Assembly: GCF_029227915.1 (NCBI RefSeq)
Contig: NC_079884.1
Location: 11,408,001 to 11,472,000 of the forward strand
Direction of reading: 5' to 3'
Length of the DNA: 64,000 bases
Source: Hydractinia symbiolongicarpus
Taxonomy: Eukaryota > Cnidaria > Hydrozoa > Anthoathecata > Hydractiniidae
In this document: positions 1 to 10,807 of the stretch, in pieces
Numbering within the stretch: the first letter of the stretch is position 1
Layout: the number at the start of each line of letters is the position of its first letter
Translations under genes and position numbers: made by a program
Notes under the pieces: generated by a model
Told to the model about the DNA's origin: nothing
Seen by the model: the letters and a program-made list of their open reading frames with translations, nothing else
Database searches by the model: none

Positions 1-358
1 ACATACAAAAAGATTTAGGTAAAACCACTATATGGTCTAAATTTTAAAAATGTTGCTGTTCTTCTAAATGTAAAAACAGGATCTTTTCATCTGATCTCAT
101 AAGGCAACATTTAAGTTTTTAATTCGTTTGTGCAATGAGTATGACGTAAGCGTACTCCAATCAGGATTGAGGTTTTATCACAAGCATATCCCAATCTAAA
201 ATATTGCTATTGGCCGATCCGCAATTAAGGGCTCGGAGGTAAATCCCCTGGGGATGGGAACGTTGGGATAAAAAAGACACAAACAATAGCAGTACGCAAG
301 TTTTTTTCGTCTCAACAAAAGTAAAAAAAACGACAACTTAAATTCAAATTAACAAAAG
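1..358. other. AT-rich flank, no gene seen
   Basis: This is the 3' flank of the small secreted-protein gene that ends at 359 on the minus strand. I see no coding exon, RNA gene or clear repeat in it. Confidence 0.5.
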
Positions 359-1420
359 CTAACAATAACTAGGATAAACACACACGTCAATAGTTGAGTG
401 GAAGGTGCTACCAATACAATCAGCATGGCTTTCGCATGGTATAAAGCCTGTAGTTTTCTCTCCAGATGGCTTCACTTGAGTGTAACACCAGTCAATGCTG
501 GGCGATTTGATATTCTGACATTTTCGTCGACATTTCTTTCCTTTTGTACCCTGAAAGAATAAAGTGCTTTTTAATTAAAAATTTATTTAGTTTCGAATAT
601 TCTAGAATGTTGGCATTACGCATCCAATGAGATTTTCTTCTAATTTTAATCACATGGAATAACTTGTGATGACGAAGCGACCATGCGCTACTGCAATCAT
701 CTAACTACTAAACAACTTTTGCTGATGGTATACGTGAAGTATGGGCATCATGCTTTTAAAACAACATGGCGACGTAAGACACGTTAGTACAGCCACCTCT
801 TTTATCTATTAAGGCTAAATGAATATGTCCTGGGAACGAGGTTGATGGTCAACGCCTTAGAAACAATATTTGACTTCAACATGTATGTTTTCTTTTCTTT
901 GGAACTATCTAAACCCTATTCGAATTTTAAAAATATGGAACTGGAAATTATTGCAGTTCAGTGTATGCATTAGAGAACGTAAACGTCTTGAAAAAAAGAA
1001 AAGTTACAAAACCTTAATAAAAAATCACTTTTTTTCTTTAGAGTTTAAAAAGTCATCTTTGAAAATGAGAAGAAAATGTTCTGGTTACATGCTTTATTTT
1101 CTAAATAAAAGCAAAATTATTTTTTTAGATTGGACGTAAAATTTAGCTATTTCTCAATAAAACAAATAGCGAAAAAAATTTTGCAAAAAAAGTGTTCTGG
1201 TAAAAGTTTCCCGCGAGATTTTTGCCCATAAACATATAAATATTGCGTTTCTTATAAAGAAAAGATGTAGTACTAAAAGTACCTCATGGCATCCAAAATC
1301 AAAGTTGTTCGCTCTGCACCAAGGTAGTGTTTCATCACAACTTATGCTGCGTTTTGCTTCATGCACTCCTCTTCCAAACGAACAAACCACAAGCGATAGA
1401 AACAGTAAGATAGTATACAT
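359..1420 (-). CDS. small secreted ten-cysteine protein (two exons)
   Basis: Model: exon 1 at 1283..1420 and exon 2 at 359..550, minus strand, 109 residues. Exon 1 opens with ATG and a hydrophobic signal peptide (about residues 2-16, ILLFLSLVV core). It ends in GAG before a GT donor, in phase 0; exon 2 follows a TTTCAG acceptor, also in phase 0, and runs open to TAG. The mature part has ten cysteines, at residues 28, 35, 44, 53, 57, 68, 85, 91, 103 and 109, the last being the final residue. A DWCYT motif sits at 66-70. This looks like a compact disulfide-rich extracellular domain with up to five bridges. I do not recognise the family. A venom or nematocyst component, an antimicrobial peptide or a matrix protein are all possible, and nothing in the sequence decides between them. 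The matching phases and the continuing cysteine pattern support joining the two exons. Confidence 0.72.
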
Positions 1421-3244
1421 TTTCCTTGACTTACTCGGAGCGTACCATTACAGGTATGGCTATGCTAAGTTGAATTCAATCGTATTATATTGCTGCGCTG
1501 AGCTATATAATATATGCCATACCCATGTGAAGTCGGGTTTTTTTGAAAAAATAATTGTTTTAATTGTTTTCGGTCAGATTTATTCAACTTTTGCAGCAGG
1601 CGTAGAAAAATATTCAAATTGATAATTTCCCAGCGGAAAGGAAAAAAAATCCATATTTATTATAATTTTTATAACTTTATAATTTAATAAAAATGAGCAA
1701 TTTTAATAAGTGATTTGGGAAATGGCAAGTAGGCGTAAATTAATTACACACCATGTCTGTGGGACCCTCCTTAATTTTGCACTCCAAAAGACTTAAAACA
1801 AAATTGACAATCCTGAAGTATGTCATAATTTAAAAAAGTGGAGAAAAAAGGCTCCCGAAAATACGAAGGCGTAATTTGGGATCGTGAGAACTTAACAAGA
1901 TGATATGTGATTGTAAATTTAACGTTTTGATGTATTTAAATGCATTTAAATAGACAGCTATTCTCTAAAGCATTTTTTAAATGCTTTAGAGAAAAGCTGT
2001 CGATTATATAAAATATGGAAAATAAGATTTTCATCAGAACCAGCTGTTGAACCAACTTTTTCTCAGGACATCCCAACTTTTGATGGTTAGTGCGAATTGA
2101 ATTTGGAGGTAGATTACAAAAAAACGTTTTTTACAGTGTAACATTCTAACTGGAATTCTCCTAATTTAACGCAATGAAGAATTAAATTATCATTTTTTTA
2201 CGCAATGAGAATCTGCACTTTAATCTATTCCACAGGACTACCCTCATTTATACAAAATAGTGTCACGAGACGACTTAAACTGGTCCGATCATTTTATCAT
2301 AGGCGTAAAAATACCCCCGAGATAATGTTCTGAAGCCTAATAATGCACAGTTTTTTAATTTCGTTCCTGGGGTATTTTGTTTTTATGATAAACAGTGAAG
2401 TTGGCTGAGGGGTCAAGAGACCTGGAGATGAGGCTAGCAGTTCGTCCTTCTATTACCAGTGCATGAAAAAGTCAGTATTTTTAGACTATATATCCATATT
2501 TTTTCTGTTATACACACTTGTCCCGATTTTATGGCTAAAATACCATTATCTTTCACCAAAAATATTCATCCTCAACAATTCCTCCTTAAAATATAGCGCA
2601 TTATGTAGAAATTTAAGACGACCTTCATTATGCTACACTGCACGAGGTTTAACTTTCGATAGCATTTTACTTTAAAATTTTCAGACATGCTTGGTGAACC
2701 ATGCAGCCATGATACGGTGTGCGGAAATCTTTTTATTTGGATTTTTTTTCTTTTAACACTGTTCGATGCAGCAGGGGATGCTTACAAAGAATCTTTTCAA
2801 AAAAAACAAAAGGCTATTGTTAAAAAAATAAGAATGAACAAAAAAATCCGCACATCGTTTTAACAGGTTCATTTAAAAACAGAAGCTGATGAAAAATAAA
2901 GAGATTGTAAACAGTTGGAGCTCGTAGAAGCCGATTTTTTTCTTGTTTATGATACATTTTGTAATAAAAATTTTTGCTGACTCAGCCATTTTAGTGTTAA
3001 GTTAAAATCATTTTATTATGTATTAAGGCCTATATTTTTAGGAAATAGTAAAAAAATGGTATAAATGAAACACTGAGTAAATAATTCAACTATGTAGACA
3101 GCTAAGTACGATATAACACAAGTTTTATTGCCGAATTGAAGTCTTCTACTGCCTAACTTTGATATGCACTCCTCAATAGAGTCACTGGTGGTTACACAAA
3201 ATCCTATTCTCAGGATATTGTTACACTTGGATAATATTGGAGAA
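1421..3244. other. intergenic, no gene seen
   Basis: This stretch is AT-rich, with many stops in all frames. The short open frames here lack start context, splice sites and protein-like composition. The only structure I see is the foldback near 1953. Confidence 0.45.
1953..2001. repeat. imperfect inverted repeat (hairpin)
   Basis: GACAGCT-ATTCTCTAAAGCATTT is followed almost at once by its near-exact reverse complement, ending AAGCTGTC. The arms are about 23 nt with one small mismatch, and the loop is very short. It may be the core of a small MITE or a chance AT-rich foldback. Confidence 0.6.
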
Positions 3245-3716
3245 CTAGTCGTTAGCCCGTGGAAAATCCACGGGTTCGCCCGTCCTTTTTATACCGCATT
3301 GCGTGCTACCATTTTGCGTGACAGACAGGCAGACGTATACAGGTATTATAATATAGACTAGTCGTTACACCGTGGAAAAATCTACGGGTTCGCCCGTCCT
3401 TTATATTTACCTGTCGCAGCAAGGTGGATAAAAATATATCGCATTTGATATTCGTGTTTCCGCAACATCATTTTCTAACTCAGCGGGGGGTCCGCGCAGA
3501 GACAGACAGACGACGGCTATTATTATAGAGACTAGTTGCTAGCCCGTGGAAAAATCCACGGGGTCGCCCGTCCTTTAAATTAACCAGCTGCAACAAAGTG
3601 GACAGAAATATATCGCATTTGGTATTGATGCGCATTTTAAAAATTTCGTGTTTCCGTTACGGGACACGGCTTTCGCGGACACACAGACAGACAGACGACG
3701 GCTATTATTAAAGAGA
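3245..3716 (-). mobile_element. tandem array of three Helitron-like non-autonomous elements
   Basis: Three units abut head to tail: 3245-3357, 3358-3531 and 3532-3716, read on the minus strand. Each minus-strand unit starts with TC (TCTCTATAATAATAG or a variant) and carries GTCTGTCTGTC-like sequence. Each ends with a hairpin (CCCGTGG-AAAAAT-CCACGGG or a variant) about 10 nt before a terminal CTAG. The outer borders read A|TC at the 5' end and CTAG|T at the 3' end, as expected for canonical Helitron insertion between A and T. There is no protein coding. Unit 1 is internally shortened (113 bp). A related single copy lies at 62044-62236. Confidence 0.75.
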
Positions 3717-5627
3717 TTTTCAGCGACGTAACTTTGTAATATAAGCGCCAACCATATATTTGAATTAGGTGATAAAATTATCCTACCTCCTTCTAGAAGG
3801 AGGCCCAGAAATACAATACAAGGTTCGAGGAAGCAGGCGTTCCTACGTTTCAATCACCTTTCACGGAACTAATGCGTAATTTATAGAATGAAAATGGAGT
3901 AAAATCCTGAGCTAGAATATTCGCAGCAGAATAACTGAATAAAAAACTCCAATTCTCTAACAGACATCATGGATAGTTTAGCGCGCATTTAGAATTACAA
4001 CAGCGAAAAACCGGCCTAAGTGATGTAAGTTTGATCTATTTGCGGGTAATCTTTGCTGAGTTTACTTTAGAGGTTAACCGCTAAGAAAGCTTTTGATTGT
4101 TGTTGGAACACTGATTTACTTATTTATTATATTTTATATTTTTATTTAGAGTTGTAATATATTATCTTAGGTTACCCGAAGATGGCATCTAGCATGCAAG
4201 AAGCTGACCAAATCCAGAAAATTGTCGAAAATGGTAGTTAAAGGCGTTGCTGCGCTGTTACTTCCTCGTTTAGTGGCGATAAGTGCCGCGTTGTAATATA
4301 TCCATGGTTTTACCACCTAAACCAAAGTTTATCACAAGAGGTAGTTGCCACGGTATTCTCTAGTGAACCCCGTGCCTTACAATGGACACAAAAACTATCG
4401 TAGAACTTCAGTTAGTACTTTTAAAGCATACCATAATCTTTGAACATATAATGATAAACAGCGGTGTGCTGTTGTCAATAGTGAGAGGCCTCACTAAACA
4501 ATTTGCATAGTCACATGGTATTTTCATGGAAAATAAATATTTAAAAAGGGCGTCATTGTCTATGTATACAACAAATGTGCCAGTGGTAACTGAACGTTAA
4601 AAAAAAACGTACGTTTTTTAAATTTTTTTTCAAGTAATGAAAAAATGTTTTACGTAATTTTTTAATTTATAAACAGTAGACGTCGCAAAATCTGAATGCC
4701 GACTGGTTGCTTCTTGTTTCGCCAGTGTTTTTTTAGTTTGTTTTGTTTTTATTGGAGGGGGGTCTTTTTAAGGTAATTGGGTCTGGAACTAAATTAAATA
4801 ACAAATCATAAATATTTTGTGTTTTATCTACACCGTGTAAATTTTCCTTACCGAGCTTATATATGTTGTTACATGATTACCCTAGGTGGATCGAGAACGG
4901 AAGGCATCTTGGACACGTAATAGGATTATTCCTTAATTAACCTCTTAAAGTAAAATAGCGATTCGTATCTTAATGCTCAACGCCGACAATGCCTTATGAT
5001 AGTTAATCAAAGTCTTGGACAAAAAAATAATCAAATATGCATCATTCGATGTGCCTCAGTTCAGCATGTCAAACTCTCTTTTTTATTTTCTTCATAATAG
5101 ACACACAATTATACATTTCAGTTTATTTCCCAAATGTCGATATAAAAAAAGATAAGCGTCGGGATTTTGTATAAAAGTCTGTTGTTATGTTATTGATATG
5201 CAACTATTGTAGAGAGCAAAAAATCTATCTCTACAACATTTGTTGTGTAACATCTCTTGTTTCGCTTTGTTCTACAACGTGTTACATTTATGGCAGTGAC
5301 TGTTTGGAAGATGTGTCCAAGATGGTATACAGTATTCCTAAGAAGTGCAACTAGTCGTTTTTTTGTTCTCTTCGACAGAAATGTTGACTTGATCGCTGTA
5401 CAATTCACGTAAGGGATATATCAATGTCCCCTGATAACTTCATAAGAAGCAGTCTAGTCTTGCATTAGTTACAATAATGTGGTTCCGGCTTATGATTAAA
5501 ATTTGCTGAAACGAGATAAGGATATATATAAAATTTACTATGTATTATATGTCGTCGGTGTTGTCGTCATTGCTATTTGTTGCCGGTTGTCGATGTTTGC
5601 GTTGTCATCGTCATTGTTTTTTGTAGT
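3717..5627. other. intergenic, no gene seen
   Basis: No supported exon, RNA gene or clear transposon end was seen. The stretch is AT-rich with scattered homopolymer runs. Confidence 0.4.
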
Positions 5628-5629
5628 TG

Positions 5630-5671
<42 letters not shown>
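5628..5671. repeat. (TTA)n microsatellite
   Basis: An uninterrupted run of about fourteen TTA/ATT units ends at a Helitron-like TC start (A|TCTATATAATAATACG at 5671/5672). Microsatellites abutting Helitron ends are common. Here it could be insertion into the repeat or expansion of the element's own TTA-rich edge. Confidence 0.8.
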
Positions 5672-5672
<1 letters not shown>

Positions 5673-5890
5673 CTATATAATAATACGCCAGCTCTGCCTG
5701 TCTGTCATTGACTTTTGCAAAGTGGATTATATTCTTTACAATTTTCTTTAACAAATTCTATAAAACATCGCCTATAAAATTGTTCTGTAATTTACCAAAC
5801 TTTAACGTTAAAATAGTATTATGGAGTTTCATACCGCGCAGGTCTGGGCACTAGCGAAGCGCTTGTAGGGACAAATTTTTATATCCCCCG
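5672..5890 (+). mobile_element. Helitron-like 5' end and body fragment
   Basis: The stretch starts A|TCTATATAATAATACGCC and carries CTGCCTGTCTGTC, like the 5' end of the other Helitron-like copies in the window. Around 5818-5876 it contains a block (GGAGTTTCATACCGCGCAGG and following) that recurs inverted at 7498-7556. I see no CTAG-plus-hairpin 3' end nearby, so the element is truncated or its end is unclear. Confidence 0.5.
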
Positions 5891-7497
5891 CAGAGCGTAA
5901 GGCATTTGCTAAGAAAAACATGCAGTACAAAGAGAATTATTCCCTTTTTTCTTTGTATTTTTACTTTTTAAACTGGCGCGATATATTGATTCTACAATTA
6001 TTTAAAGGAAGGATACTCAGTATTGACATAAGATTGTATATTATGAAGGTTCAAGACCTAAACTTGTTATTAATTTAATTGCTTCAAGTTGTGGGGTACA
6101 CTCATCATGAAAAGTTGGCAGTCAAAAGAGAAAGACTAATAGTTTCATGCTCATTAAACAGATACCTAGCTATAATAGCTATAATATTAAAAAACGATTC
6201 CAAAATTTCTTATTTTTGTGTTTGCTAGAAACTTTATTTAACTAACCAGGGCGGAGCTACCTACATTTTTTATAAACCAAATTAAAAATTGTCAAAAAGC
6301 TGGCCGTATCTGTCTCGTTATAGTTTTTGCTGCTAGGGGTCACACTGGGTCACTCATATATATCATAGCCTTATTCATACAGTAATCAGATATATAGGTG
6401 GGTAAGTGCCCAGATGCTAAAAATAGGATCGTAAAAACTCATTTCTAATATCACTCAACTCATAAGTGCAGTTCAAACACCAACTTAGTCCTAAAAATTG
6501 CTACGCCTCAATTTTGCATTGGAATAATTTTAATCTGTAAAGTACAAAGTTTCAACCGCTGCGAAGAATAAAATAACATACTGTGGTTAAAATAAACAAA
6601 TTTAATGGAAAATAACTTTTTAAACAAATTTAGTGACTTTAACTGTTTTCGTCAAATATTTTCGGTTGCCAAATTTTTCTTATGTCAATGTACCAAAATT
6701 ACTATAGCTATCACAAAATTGTAAAAGTGGACCTTGCCTAAATTTATTCTTGCATTTTACCAAAATTGAGAACACAGTAATACAGTGTAACATGCTATTA
6801 TCCCTTCCTAGCTAGTTATGTAATACTTATATACAATAATTTCTAACGAAAAGTCAAAGCCAGTCATTATAATCATTGAAGTGTGTATTTTATTTTCAGT
6901 CGATTTCATCTGTGCTCTTTTTTATATAACTAGTTAGCTATACCTTGCAAATAAATCCTTTATTAAATGCTCTTCCACATTAATCCATGTCAAACTTGCA
7001 GATCCATGTATAGCTAGCTTGATAGCTATAGCTTACTGTAAAAAAACTTCCTTTATATAAATCTTTCTATAGCTAGCTGTAATTTTTATTTCTTCTTGCC
7101 AAAGTGCACTGATAATGATAGAATAGTGTTTCTTTTTAACCATTACTTTATTCCTCACAACACAAAATGTATGGTATATGTAGCTTGCAACTTCAGTAAG
7201 CTAACCCCTAAAACCAACATCAACAATATATCTTCTCTTGTTTCTCTATAAAAGTCAGTAATTTAAGTTTTCTTCGATTCCAACATCTTACCCATGTCAA
7301 TATACCACAAAGAGGGTTAGCAACATTTAAACGTGTTATTAAAAAGCAAAACGTCAGTTAAAGTAAAAAATTAGTTGAAGAAACATCAGGCTGGATTTTG
7401 CATTTCTGCCTCTTTTCGCAGCACTAACCAGAATAGTTGTGAAAAACTGACCATGAAAATTATTTGGGCTATCGAGAGAAATGAAAACAAGCCAAAA
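5891..7497. other. AT-rich stretch between inverted repeats, no gene seen
   Basis: No protein-coding signal was seen. Short TAGCTAGC-rich patches occur near 6780-7080. The stretch is bounded by the inverted ~58 bp blocks at 5818-5876 and 7498-7556. Confidence 0.4.
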
Positions 7498-7556
7498 ATT
7501 TGTCCCTACAAAGCGCTTTGCCAGCGCCCAGACCTGCGCGGTATGAAACTCCGTAA
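7498..7556 (-). repeat. inverted copy of the 5818-5876 block
   Basis: Its reverse complement reads GGAGTTTCATACCGCGCAGG and continues through CTGGGCGCTGGCAAAGCGC to GGGACAAATTTTT. It matches 5818-5876 with a few substitutions. It is part of a dispersed mobile-element family, and the flanking bases differ between the copies. Confidence 0.6.
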
Positions 7557-7853
7557 TTGACGTCAAAGGAAAGTTAATTAAGATCCAAACCGAGGTCCCC
7601 GAATCCGTTTCGGAATGCACGGGTTGGTGACGTCATTAAAAAACCTTCAATCTCTGCAACCGTTTGTCAAAAGTACATGATCTTATACATTTTCTTGATC
7701 AGCGTTTCAAGATCTATACGAAGGAGGCAACAGGTACATGAATTTCTGAAAAATTTTTTTTGTGTTTTCACGGGCCTTTGCTGACGTCAGCACAATTTTT
7801 AAACCCGTATATCTCCTTTTGCGTTCCTCGGAAACATATCATCCTATACATTA

Positions 7854-7931
7854 TTTTGATCAGCGCTTCAACCTCTACACATTACAATAAATCATTTATT
7901 GTAATGTGTAGAGGTTGAACGCTGATCAAAA
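7854..7931. repeat. long near-perfect foldback (39/38 nt arms, 1 nt loop)
   Basis: The left arm 7854-7892 begins TTTTGATCAGCGCTTCAACC. It is followed after a single C by its reverse complement at 7894-7931, with a one-base difference (GCGCTTC against GCGTTC). A related sequence without the foldback (TGATCAGCGTTTCAAGATC) lies at about 7696, so the arm derives from a dispersed repeat that was duplicated in inverted orientation. Confidence 0.8.
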
Positions 7932-7956
7932 TTATTTATTAAATGAATAAAATAAA

Positions 7957-7990
7957 CTAGCTGTTTCCCGTGGAAGAATCCACTGTATTC
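7957..7990 (-). mobile_element. Helitron-like 3' terminus, solo fragment
   Basis: CTAG is followed by CCCGTGGAAGAATCCAC, the terminal hairpin in minus orientation as in the 3245-3716 array. The rest of the element is not recognisable. Confidence 0.5.
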
Positions 7991-8269
7991 CATTTAATTT
8001 ATGTAGCAGATATATGTCCATCAAAAAACAAACAATACAGCAGTGTGCATCTTACATCTGCATTATTATATAAATGACCAAAAAAATTAAGGGTTTTCAA
8101 CAACTGCAGTATTTATGTGACATTTAAAATCTAAATCTACTAAAATTACTTGCTCTGACCATCTGACAAATGCGAAAATTATTCGGAAAGAAGTTTCCAA
8201 AAGCATTTCAACATACATCTCACCCATAAAATTTAATCACTTTAAACGCCACATATATACAAAAAAGCT

Positions 8270-9650
8270 GATCAATGTCAAACACAAATCTCTCTCATTG
8301 TATATGTTAAAATCAGTTAGTTTATTGCAAACCCTGCCAAAGGTTGACACACAATGTGAAAAATAAACAATAAATTTTGCCTAAGTTGAAATTTTTATCT
8401 AAGGTGTTAAAAAGGGATTTGCAAGGATAAATTAAAATGCTATAAAACATTATTTGATATATTGCATACGGTCCTTCCTCACTAAACTTTAGACAAAATG
8501 CCAACAAAATAACGGTGTTTAAATCTAAAATTAATGAAGTCCTTTTAGCAACTTGCATGCTGTTTTACCATCAATAAAGTAAACAAAATTTCAAATCTCA
8601 CATAGTATTCTGTCACAAATTTTCATAATATATATATATAAGTCATAATGAGTCATGTTAAACAACAGCAATCAATCTGTATATAAGTTCATTTTATGTC
8701 AATTTTTGCACCAATTTTGCAACACAAAACACAAATTCTAAATAATACTAAAATCTCTTATTTTGGTCCTTCGCATACCGACGGTCTCCCACAAAAGTTT
8801 AATCAAAATGTAAAAAATGAGAGGTAACGACAAAATCAAAGTTTGCAAAATTTAACTATTTCAGTACATATATCTACTGCATATGCCCTCTAAAACAATA
8901 TTTTAATCCAAAATGCCAAAGAAAAACAGTTTGCAACAAAACTATTATTAGTTATTTCGATAATATTGCATACACTCTTTCCTCACAAAAGCTTCACAAA
9001 CTGTAAAAAAAAGAATAGTTGTAGGGAGTGCTTCTGATTCAACAAAAAAAGTTTTTTTGACATATTGCATCTAGCCCTTACCCATTAAATCTTACACAAA
9101 ATTTCCAAAACTATATACGATTTAGAACACATCAAATTTAAATCGAGAAGGATCAGTCATTTCGATATATTGCACGGAGTCCTCCCCAGTAAGAATTTAT
9201 ACAAAATATAGAAAAACAAAGCTTGCAAGGTGTAAAATTGAATTCTTCTTCTGTGTATATATATATGGTCCTTCCTCGCAAAATTAACATAAAATGTCAA
9301 AAAGGTTCAAATATAACATCTAACACAACAAAAATCAGTTCTATCAGTATATGTCATGCCATTGTCTTCCACCAAATGTTCCCCTTAAAGTTTCACAGAC
9401 ACAGCCTGTAAATTAAAAACAACTAAGATCAGGTTTAAAAAGAAAAAAATAGCTTACAAAGAGTATAAAATTGAAATCAACAAAGTAGCTCTTTTGGTGT
9501 ATTAAATATAAGCCATACGCACAAAAGTTTACACTAAATGTAAGAAAATGGTTGTGTTTAGTATATAATTCTAAATTAAGAAAAGTCAGTTCTTTTAGCA
9601 TGCTGATTAAGGTTTTTGCCCACAATTTGAAACAAATTAAATTTACATTT
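8270..9650. repeat. degenerate tandem repeat, unit about 100 bp
   Basis: A diverged consensus recurs: ATATTGCATACGGTCCTTCC, then CACAAAAGTTTACACAAAATG, then CAAAGTTTGCAAAATTTAAA-like sequence. Copies are near 8456, 8765, 8870, 8955, 9060, 9160, 9260, 9345 and 9500, mostly 90-105 bp apart. The units are strongly diverged. No open frame persists through the array, so it looks like an old minisatellite or satellite. Confidence 0.6.
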
Positions 9651-10575
9651 TAAAAATAAGTAATTTCTGAACTTTATTTTCAGAATATTTGGAGGAAAAG
9701 AACTTCGCAAACCAAAAAAAACCCAGGAAAATGTTTAAAATTTTCAGGGTTAATAACGTTTGATGTGTTTTGTGGGAATATATATACTGGGAATCTTTAG
9801 TTTAAAGCTAGCATTAGCTAGCTACAGCAGCTAATAGCTAGTCACTTAAATATAAACTGGAGACTTAGCTAGGTATAAAGAACATGGCTACATATATATA
9901 TATATATATATTCCTAGCTAGCTAGCTAGTTGTTGGTGGTGGTTGGCTTTTTATGATGCTAGCTATAAAACATGTCCGGCAACAATAATATAATCAAAAC
10001 TGAAAATAAAACATGAAAAAACCTTACAGAACCTTGCTATGATTAATTTATAAAACCATGCTCTTCTTTAAATGTTTTTTTAAAGATTTATTTTGAATGA
10101 AAGAGTAGAGAATACTCAAAAAGAACAGCCATCTTTTTCGTAAACACAATTTCCGTTTTATGCTAGGAACTTCATTTAACAGTCCGTATGCTTTGTGAAT
10201 ATCTAATACCGTTTCATATGTAGCGATACCTATATATATATGCTAACATAGAGTTTTTTGGCATAAGGGTATATATATTTATATCGTTATTAGCAGCGGG
10301 TATATATTTACACCTTATGTGCGATTTCTATGAAGTACATCCCTAATCTTTTTAGTTAAATTTTAGCGTACAGCCACGTCATAAGAAAGTAACCCGTGAT
10401 TTCCGTGTCGTGGACTCACAGTTTTAGTCACGCAAGGGAATTAATATATAAGATTTCTCTAACTTTTTTGGGATCTTCACTGCTGACGTCAGCAAAACAT
10501 CTAAAACAGCCTATTTTTCCATTGCCCATCTGCCTAAGTGGATTTCTCCACGGGCCTTATCGACTAGTTATTATT
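9651..10575. other. low-complexity intergenic DNA with Helitron-like end
   Basis: The stretch contains (TA)n around 9892-9911 and TAGCTAGC runs. It also holds a plus-strand Helitron-like terminus at about 10538-10567, where GTGGATTTCTCCAC is followed by CGACTAG|T. No gene was seen. Confidence 0.5.
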
Positions 10576-10682
10576 AATATTATTGTTGCTGTTGTTGTCG
10601 TTGTCATTGTCGTCGTTTTTGTCGTCGCCGTTGTCATCGTCGTCGTCGTTGTCGTGGTTGTTGTTGTTGTTGTTGTTGTTCT
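10576..10682. repeat. (GTY)n trinucleotide repeat
   Basis: Runs of GTTGTC/GTTGTT triplets give spurious poly-Val and poly-Thr open frames on the two strands. Those frames are not genes. Confidence 0.85.
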
Positions 10683-10807
10683 GACTATTGTTATTGTTGA
10701 TGTCATGGCAGTGTCGCGTTCTTCGTTGTGGCCGTTGTCGCAGGTAAAAATATCCTTATAAATCTTGTTAATGTGGCGATCTGGTAACAAAACTGCGTGT
10801 AGTTAAC

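Noticed and set aside
870-1139. 89-codon plus-strand open frame with Lys-rich product
   Set aside because: It is AT-rich with a random-like composition, has no splice or start context, and lies in the intron of the minus-strand cysteine-rich gene.
10557-10790. Poly-Thr (minus) and poly-Val (plus) open frames
   Set aside because: Both are translations of a (GTY)n trinucleotide repeat.
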